From: Synechococcus sp. GFB01
GTDB lineage: Bacteria; Cyanobacteriota; Cyanobacteriia; PCC-6307; Cyanobiaceae
Assembly: GCF_001039265.1 (NCBI RefSeq)
Contig: NZ_LFEK01000082.1
Span: 1 to 7,536 of the forward strand
Reading direction: 5' to 3'
Length of the DNA stretch: 7,536 bases
Position 1 is the first letter of the stretch, and each line of letters starts with the position of its first letter. The translations under genes were made by a program, and so were the position numbers. The notes under the pieces were generated by a model that was given only the letters and a program-made list of their open reading frames with translations, did not search any database and had not been told where the DNA came from. Below are positions 1 to 7,536 of the stretch, piece by piece.

Positions 1-519
1 ACGAGGACGACACCACCGTGGCAGACCTGGTGGCGGATTACAGAGCCGCCACACCCACGGCAGCCGTGGTGGCGCTGCTTTCCGGATCGACGCCTTGCCC
101 AGGCGAACCTGACGCAACTGCGCAGACACCTGGGCCAGCTGGTGCTGCTGCGCCTGCAGAGCGAACGGCGGCAGGTCGAGCAATGCCGCGAGCTGCTGCA
201 GCGTTGTCACCCCAGCCTGATTCTGGAACACCATCGGGAGCAGCTCCGTCAGGCCCGGCGCCTGCTTCGGGCCCTCTCGCCGAGCCATCTGCTCGAGCGC
301 GGCTTCAGCCTGGTTCGTGACCGGCAGGGACAGTTGCTGCGTTCGGTCGCGGCAGTGAACAGCGACCAGGAGATCGTGGTGCAACTCGCGGATGGCGAAC
401 TGGATGCCAGGGTGGTTCGCATTCGTCCTGCCCCCCTTGACTGCCGCCATGGCCAAGGTGAACAGCGATCCCGCCGCCAAGACCGGAGCCGGAGGCCGCC
501 GACGCCCCGCCGAGCCTGA
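1..519 (+). CDS. xseA: Exodeoxyribonuclease VII large subunit, 3' part, frameshifted
   Basis: XseA is the catalytic large subunit of exonuclease VII, which with XseB degrades single-stranded DNA in the cytoplasm. Only the C-terminal part is present; the 5' end lies outside the window. From base 3 one frame reads DDTTVADLVADYRAATPTAA, the conserved XseA segment that normally reads (F/T)T(I/V)ADxVAD.RA.TPxAA. From about base 82 the homology continues one frame over as PDRRLAQANL, then a long charged helical region, then the C-terminal signature LSPSHLLERGFSLVRD and QLADGELDARV. Removing one T from the TTT at 79-81 restores a continuous protein. The stop at 517-519 gives an Arg-rich tail overlapping xseB by 71 nt, which is unlike XseA. 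The true end may be near 440 (see findings). Identity is firm. Whether the gene is broken or merely mis-sequenced is unknown. Confidence 0.88.
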   Translation, partial: TRTTPPWQTWWRITEPPHPRQPWWRCFPDRRLAQANLTQLRRHLGQLVLLRLQSERRQVEQCRELLQRCHPSLILEHHREQLRQARRLLRALSPSHLLERGFSLVRDRQGQLLRSVAAVNSDQEIVVQLADGELDARVVRIRPAPLDCRHGQGEQRSRRQDRSRRPPTPRRA

Positions 520-751
520 TCCCGTCGATGTTGCAGCCGATCTCAGCTACAGAGAGTCGCGCACAGCCCTGGATCTCACCCTCGCCGAGCTGCAGGCCAG
601 CGATCTGGATGTGGAAGCGATGAGCGGGCTCTACCGCCGTGCCGAGGCCTATGCCAGGCGCTGCGAGCAGCTGCTGGATCAAGTCGAGCAGGACGTTGCT
701 CTCTGGAGCAGCGACAATCCCGACGCAACACCGATCCCGTACGCACCATGA
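449..751 (+). CDS. xseB: Exodeoxyribonuclease VII small subunit
   Basis: XseB is the small subunit of exonuclease VII; several copies bind the XseA coiled-coil region. The product is 100 aa, slightly longer than the usual 70-90, because of a disordered Ala/Gly/Arg/Pro-rich N-terminus (residues 1-31). The conserved helical core spans about residues 32-88. It begins LSYRES and contains LDLTLAELQASDLDVEAM, then LYRRAEAYARRCEQLLDQVE, matching the family pattern of two amphipathic helices. The ATG at 449 is preferred to the in-frame ATGs at 392 and 404, because the extra residues would lie within xseA and do not resemble XseB. No clear Shine-Dalgarno sequence is visible, so coupling to xseA translation is likely. 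Its stop overlaps the next gene's start as ATGA. Confidence 0.92.
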   Translation: MAKVNSDPAAKTGAGGRRRPAEPDPVDVAADLSYRESRTALDLTLAELQASDLDVEAMSGLYRRAEAYARRCEQLLDQVEQDVALWSSDNPDATPIPYAP

Positions 752-1140
752 CCACCTCAGCAGCGCCTGGGGGCCGGCCCGCTCGGGGGCTCCCGTGGTT
801 GCAGTGGCTGTATCTGGCCCTGGCCATCGCCGGAGCGATCCTGCCCTGGCTCGCCAATGTCGAATTCATCCGCAGCAGCGGCCAGCCCTTTGACATGGGC
901 CTGTTCATCGCGATGGCGAACGCCAATCCCGCCGCCAGGTCCCTGTCGCGGGATCTGGCCATCGGTGCCACCGCCGTGGTGATCTGGATGGTGCAGGAGA
1001 GCCGTCGCCTGCAGATGCGCGGACTCGGCTGGGTGCTGCTCAGCTGCGTCACCCTGGCGTTTGCCTGCGCGGCGCCTCTGTTTCTCTATCTTCGCGAACG
1101 GCGGTTGGCCGAACTGGAACAACTCCAGAACGATGCCTGA
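748..1140 (+). CDS. DUF2834-like small integral membrane protein
   Basis: This is a 130-aa hydrophobic protein of unknown function that resembles the DUF2834 family of bacterial membrane proteins. The assignment rests on its size and layout: a first TM segment at about residues 17-36 (ending GAILPWLAN), a loop with F...G...MxxANANPAARSLSRD, a second TM at about 69-82 (starting DLAIGATAVV), and a third at about 94-115, followed by a charged tail (LRERRLAELEQL). The ATG at 748 overlaps the xseB stop by 4 nt (ATGA). This suggests translational coupling and a shared transcript with xseA-xseB, but it does not imply a role in DNA degradation. It ends 26 nt from the convergent gene on the other strand. 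The coding call is strong; the family label is moderate. Confidence 0.8.
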   Translation: MTTSAAPGGRPARGLPWLQWLYLALAIAGAILPWLANVEFIRSSGQPFDMGLFIAMANANPAARSLSRDLAIGATAVVIWMVQESRRLQMRGLGWVLLSCVTLAFACAAPLFLYLRERRLAELEQLQNDA

Positions 1141-1166
1141 TGCAGCCGGGGGGGTGTGCGGGCCGC

Positions 1167-1523
1167 TCAGTCCCGGTCATTCACCACTTCCACATCGATG
1201 GTCACGTCACGGGCGTCGATCTCAAGCCCGGCGGAGGGGACCTGACGATCAGCAGGGGAACTGGCCTGCTGCTCATAGGGGGAGCCGCAGGCAGGGCACT
1301 GGTCCAGACCGATTGCACTGAAGCCGCAGACAGCACAGGTGCGCATGCGCCGCTGCAGCACCTGCCAGGCGAGGAAGCCGGCGGCCCCGAGCAACAGGGG
1401 CAACAGCAGGATGGTGAGTGTGATGCCGCCAAGCACGTCGAGGAGCAGGCGGCCCGCTGGGATCGGTGCGAGCAGCAGCACCGCAGCGAGCACGATCCAG
1501 AACCAGGGGAGGGGACGTTGCAT
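1167..1523 (-). CDS. Small membrane protein with C-terminal zinc ribbon, function unknown
   Basis: This is a 118-aa protein. It starts MQRPLPWFW and has two hydrophobic segments at about residues 6-24 and 28-56, the second very rich in Leu. Next comes a basic stretch (LQRRMR), then four cysteines at 63, 66, 76 and 79 in the pattern CxxC-x9-CxxC (CAVCGFSAIGLDQCPACGSP). That pattern is a typical zinc ribbon and would lie on one face of the membrane. An acidic tail ends TIDVEVVNDRD. The frame stays open upstream into the 5S gene, but those residues are a shadow of the terminator and 5S DNA. The ATG at 1523 (or GTG at 1526) is the sensible start. No strong Shine-Dalgarno is seen. The gene lies on the same strand as and downstream of the rRNA terminator, so it needs its own promoter or read-through. 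I do not recognise a named family. Confidence 0.75.
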   Translation of the reverse strand: MQRPLPWFWIVLAAVLLLAPIPAGRLLLDVLGGITLTILLLPLLLGAAGFLAWQVLQRRMRTCAVCGFSAIGLDQCPACGSPYEQQASSPADRQVPSAGLEIDARDVTIDVEVVNDRD

Positions 1524-1554
1524 CACGCAGAGTCGGCGCCAAGGCCATCCTGCA

Positions 1555-1579
1555 CCGGTGGTGAGCGGAGGTCCACCGG
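1555..1579 (-). other. Hairpin in the 5' leader of the zinc-ribbon gene
   Basis: Inverted repeat CCGGTGG (1555-1561) and CCACCGG (1573-1579) with an 11-nt loop. It sits between the rRNA terminator and the zinc-ribbon start codon. No T-tract follows on either strand, so it is not an obvious terminator. In GC-rich DNA a 7-bp stem can arise by chance. Confidence 0.3.
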
Positions 1580-1606
1580 CGCCGGCCTCTGCCGACGCCA
1601 GCCAAT

Positions 1607-1631
1607 AAAAAGCCACCCGAGCGGGTGGCTT
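1607..1631 (-). terminator. Rho-independent terminator of the rRNA operon
   Basis: Perfect 7-bp GC-rich stem GCCACCC (1612-1618) / GGGTGGC (1623-1629) with a GAGC loop. On the minus strand it is followed directly by TTTTTATT. It lies about 65 nt past the 5S 3' end, as expected for the end of the operon. On the plus strand the trailing tract is only TTCTTC, so it should work mainly for leftward transcription. Confidence 0.9.
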
Positions 1632-1695
1632 CTTCGGCATCCGCCTGGATGCAGAATCATTAGGCGGTATGACGCATCGACAGAATGAAGATTTT

Positions 1696-1811
1696 ACCTG
1701 GCATCGACCTATTTTCTCAGGGGCTGCCCCCAAATATCGTCGGCGCTGCAGCGTTTCACAGCCGAGTTCGAGATGGTTCGGAGTGGTTCCACTGCGCCAT
1801 GGACACCAGGA
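1696..1811 (-). rRNA. rrf: 5S ribosomal RNA
   Basis: This is the 5S rRNA of the large ribosomal subunit, about 116 nt. The 5' end TCCTGGTGTC (from 1811 on the minus strand) pairs with the 3' end GATGCCAGGT (to 1696) to form helix I. The internal CCGAACCATCTCGAACTCGG is the conserved 5S loop B/C core. It is the last gene of the operon, 132 nt after 23S, and is followed by the terminator. Ends are set by helix pairing and could be off by 1-3 nt. Confidence 0.95.
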
Positions 1812-1831
1812 TAGTCGCTTCATCCCCAGGT

Positions 1832-1853
1832 GAACCCTGAGAACTGCATAGGT
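1832..1853 (-). repeat. Downstream arm of the inverted repeat enclosing 23S
   Basis: In the 23S-5S spacer the plus strand reads GAACCCTGAGAACTGCATAG and two further bases. This is nearly identical to the minus-strand boxA segment at 5032-5053. In the primary transcript the two can pair over 22 positions, with 20 Watson-Crick pairs, one G-U and one C-C mismatch, looping out the whole 23S. A role as an RNase III-type precursor processing stem is inferred. Confidence 0.75.
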
Positions 1854-1943
1854 TAGGCCAATGATTTCTGATCGCTCAGCATCATCTCGCCCTCTGGAAA
1901 TCAGCTGGCAACGGCATCGCCGCTGCTCTTAGAGCTCGAGTGT

Positions 1944-4808
<2,865 letters not shown>

Positions 4809-4913
4809 AATGTATCTTCCCAGTGCTTCAGGCTGTTGAGGCCCATTCTCCAAGATTCACCTTGATTGCTCCTCACTGGCTTTTGGACCACTGATTGACA
4901 ATCCGGTTTGAAT

Positions 4914-4927
4914 GCCAGGATCAAACT
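4914..4927 (-). repeat. Copy of the 16S 5'-end motif in the spacer
   Basis: The minus strand reads AGTTTGATCCTGGC, identical over 14 nt to the start of 16S (7067-7080). The flanks diverge on both sides. A partial relative is in the 16S leader at 7116-7126. Confidence 0.7.
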
Positions 4928-5031
4928 CCCGATCTCGGCGGGATCAGAAGAACACTGGAAAGTCTCGGCTCTAAACTCAATAGAACGCCAGTTCTCACTG
5001 GACATCCATGAGATGCTTTCTTTCCAGACTC

Positions 5032-5053
5032 ACCTATGCAGTTGTCAAGGTTC
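5032..5053 (-). promoter_or_regulatory. boxA antiterminator element and upstream arm of the inverted repeat enclosing 23S
   Basis: The minus strand reads GAACCTTGACAACTGCATAG (5053 down to 5034), the typical cyanobacterial 16S-23S spacer boxA. boxA RNA binds NusB/NusE and prevents premature termination in rRNA operons. The same bases are complementary to the 23S-5S spacer at 1832-1853, so this element may also form the base of a pre-23S stem. Confidence 0.85.
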
Positions 5054-5127
5054 GCGCTGAACACAGACTCCGATCTCTCAGAGCCTTGAGTTCAGCATCC
5101 AATCAACCTGATCAGGAATGATTGGAG

Positions 5128-5142
5128 GCTGAAATCATCAGC
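5128..5142 (-). promoter_or_regulatory. boxB-like hairpin in the spacer
   Basis: Perfect 5-bp stem GCTGA/TCAGC with a 5-nt loop, lying between tRNA-Ala and boxA. This is where cyanobacterial spacers carry the boxB helix. The assignment rests on position and on the CAGC-type stem. Confidence 0.5.
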
Positions 5143-5163
5143 TGCACTGATCTTGGTCATCCC

Positions 5164-5201
5164 AGTCGAAGTTCCTGGCGACGTCTCCGTCGCGTTCGAC
5201 T
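5164..5201 (-). other. Long two-part hairpin downstream of tRNA-Ala
   Basis: Outer arms AGTCGAA (5164-5170) and TTCGACT (5195-5201) are perfect complements. Inner arms GCGACG (5178-5183) and CGTCGC (5188-5193) are also perfect, with a TCTC loop. The asymmetric internal loop is 7 nt on one side and 1 nt on the other. It is probably a folded spacer helix used in pre-rRNA processing. No U-tract follows, so it is not a terminator. Confidence 0.65.
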
Positions 5202-5231
5202 TGAGGGTCTGGCAGTGCGCAGAGCGTGGCA

Positions 5232-5304
5232 TGGAGGTTAGCGGACTCGAACCGCTGACATCCTGCTTGCAAAGCAGGCGCTCTACCAACTGAGCTAAAC
5301 CCCC
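5232..5304 (-). tRNA. tRNA-Ala (anticodon UGC)
   Basis: A complete 73-nt tRNA without encoded CCA. The acceptor stem GGGGGTT/AACCTCC pairs fully and contains the G3-U70 wobble, the classic identity signal for alanyl-tRNA synthetase. The anticodon arm is CCTGC-TTTGCAA-GCAGG with anticodon TGC. The T arm is AGCGG-TTCGAGT-CCGCT. It decodes GCN alanine codons. It lies only 9 nt after tRNA-Ile in the 16S-23S spacer and is released by processing of the rRNA transcript. Confidence 0.97.
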
Positions 5305-5313
5305 AAACACGAA

Positions 5314-5387
<74 letters not shown>

Positions 5388-5608
5388 GAGGAGTTCGACC
5401 TCTCAGTAACATCAAAAATCAGCCTTGATCAATTCAATCAAAGCCGACTTTCAACATCCCTTTGGGGTGACCTAGACGAAGTTTAGGAACTGAACCTGAT
5501 CAGCCGCTAGAGCTGTCAGGCTGAGGTACCGATCGACCATCGAGATGACAGGACTTTGGTTTCATCACAATGTGGATGAAACATCAGAGTCAGTTGTTGT
5601 CTCCCTGT
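5388..5608 (-). other. 16S to tRNA-Ile internal transcribed spacer
   Basis: A 221-nt spacer with no gene. It contains a perfect 8-bp hairpin, GTTTCATC/GATGAAAC with an 8-nt loop (5559-5582), shortly after the 16S 3' end. It also has AACCTGATCAG (5493-5503), repeated exactly at 5105-5115 in the second spacer. The D1-D2-D3 region of cyanobacterial spacers belongs here. I could not define a full D1-D1' helix by eye. Confidence 0.8.
5559..5582 (-). other. Hairpin just past the 16S 3' end
   Basis: Arms GTTTCATC (5559-5566) and GATGAAAC (5575-5582) pair perfectly over 8 bp around an 8-nt loop, about 27 nt after the 16S 3' end. It is likely a pre-rRNA structural or processing helix. No U-tract follows. 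Confidence 0.6.
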
Positions 5609-7090
<1,482 letters not shown>

Positions 7091-7410
7091 GGTCAGATCC
7101 TCTTGATCAACCTGAATCAAACTCTCGCTCAACTCAAGCCGCTCTCAATCTGACTTGCTCGTCACCCACAGTCTCAAGCCTCTCGGCTCTCCCTGCAGTT
7201 GGAGCCTCCTTCCTCTGACAGAAGGGTTCAAAGAGTGCACTGAATTCAAAATCTTCCGATTTCTCCTCCCTTGTCTCTCCCAGATCTCAGATCCGGTCGC
7301 GATCAGGTTCCCGCCAGCTCGTTTCAGCAGCTCGCCTCGTGAGAAGGCTCACCGCTCTCGCTCGCAGTTCCCCGTCGCTTGTTTGTTTTGACGGGACCTC
7401 ACACCCTCAC
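7091..7410 (-). other. 16S upstream leader, no gene found
   Basis: About 320 nt between 16S and the gcvP homology. It should hold the rRNA promoter and 5' leader. I see no convincing -35/-10 pair on the minus strand, no clear boxA and no long partner for the 16S 3' flank. Near 16S the leader carries GAGAGTTTGAT (7116-7126, minus strand), echoing the 16S start, and ATCAACCTGA (7106-7115), which is also found at 5102-5111. The plus-strand frame that enters gcvP is open from 7219, but those residues do not resemble GcvP. Confidence 0.6.
7116..7126 (-). repeat. Leader copy of the 16S 5'-end motif
   Basis: The minus strand reads GAGAGTTTGAT, an exact 11-nt match to the 16S start at 7073-7083. It lies 43 nt upstream of it and is followed by TCAGG instead of CCTGG. 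Confidence 0.6.
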
Positions 7411-7536
7411 TTCGGCGTGCCGATGGGCTATGGCGGGCCACATGCGGCCTTCATGTCCTGCAAGGATGATTACAAGCGGTCGATGCCCGGGCGGATCGTC
7501 GGGGTGTCCATCGACTCGCGCGGGAACAAGGCCTAT
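7411..7536 (+). pseudogene. gcvP: Glycine dehydrogenase (decarboxylating) P protein, internal fragment
   Basis: GcvP is the PLP-dependent P protein of the glycine cleavage system, which decarboxylates glycine and passes the aminomethyl group to H protein. The 42 codons read [14 protein letters not shown], then [20 protein letters not shown] and DSRGNKAY. This is the highly conserved block in the N-terminal half of GcvP, at about residue 255-297 of roughly 960. The PLP lysine lies far downstream, outside the window. The frame is open to the window edge. The preceding codons (DGTSHPH) do not match the expected GSxQR, and no GcvP N-terminus is upstream, so homology starts sharply near 7411. It is a broken gene or an assembly join. 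From recalled families, cyanobacterial GcvP usually reads FFAT..., and this looks more proteobacterial. Confidence 0.85.

Larger units (their letters stand above)
4809..5231 (-). other. tRNA-Ala to 23S internal transcribed spacer
   Basis: A 423-nt spacer with no protein gene. In transcription order it holds a strong hairpin (5164-5201), a boxB-like hairpin (5128-5142), the boxA element (5032-5053), then D4/V3/D5-type sequence up to 23S. It includes a 14-nt exact copy of the 16S 5'-end motif (4914-4927). This layout (boxB, boxA, then the 23S leader) is the usual cyanobacterial one. Short ORFs in it show no protein-like features. Confidence 0.85.

Noticed and set aside
1140..1688. Long plus-strand ORF of 182 codons across 1140-1688
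   Set aside because: It is antisense to the zinc-ribbon gene and runs through the rRNA terminator. It has low-complexity composition and no family features.
1524..1823. N-terminal extension of the zinc-ribbon gene to an ATG at 1823
   Set aside because: The extension would translate the 5S gene and terminator. The TM-ribbon protein begins naturally at the ATG at 1523.
5164..5201. Spacer hairpin as an internal terminator
   Set aside because: No U-tract follows on the minus strand, and boxA lies downstream, so a structural or processing helix is the better reading.
7219..7410. Open frame joined to gcvP, read as a fusion protein with a novel N-terminus
   Set aside because: The residues are low-complexity Ser/Arg/Leu with no good start codon or ribosome site, and they come from the rRNA leader. 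The open frame is probably chance.

Overview
The window is cyanobacterial and most likely from a picocyanobacterium of the Synechococcus/Cyanobium type. The 16S gene carries exact matches to the cyanobacteria-specific signatures used by the CYA359F (6747-6766) and CYA781R (6343-6367) primers. The spacer holds tRNA-Ile and tRNA-Ala plus a cyanobacterial-style boxA, and the protein genes are GC-rich and closely packed. The genus is inferred from recalled family features, not from a database search.

Left arm (1-1523). A rightward gene set begins with the 3' part of xseA, which is frameshifted near position 80. It is followed by xseB and a small DUF2834-like membrane protein whose ATG overlaps the xseB stop. 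A leftward two-TM protein with a four-cysteine zinc ribbon converges on this set.

Centre (1607-7090). A complete rRNA operon lies on the minus strand. In transcription order it contains 16S, tRNA-Ile(GAU), tRNA-Ala(UGC), 23S, 5S and a rho-independent terminator. The spacer has a boxA antiterminator-like element, several hairpins and one arm of a 22-nt inverted repeat that encloses the whole 23S gene. The second arm lies between 23S and 5S. The rRNA genes look full length and uninterrupted. ORFs called inside them are not protein genes.

Right edge (7091-7536). About 320 nt of leader upstream of 16S ends abruptly in an internal piece of gcvP (glycine decarboxylase P protein), which runs to the window edge. 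The piece lacks the roughly 250 N-terminal residues expected of GcvP, and its sequence does not look cyanobacterial to me. A chimeric join or a rearrangement is likely there.

I see no new defence, mobile or biosynthetic system. The points worth checking are the gcvP junction, the xseA frameshift(s), a double mismatch in the tRNA-Ile acceptor stem, the inverted repeat enclosing 23S, and repeated copies of the 16S 5'-end motif in the leader and spacer.
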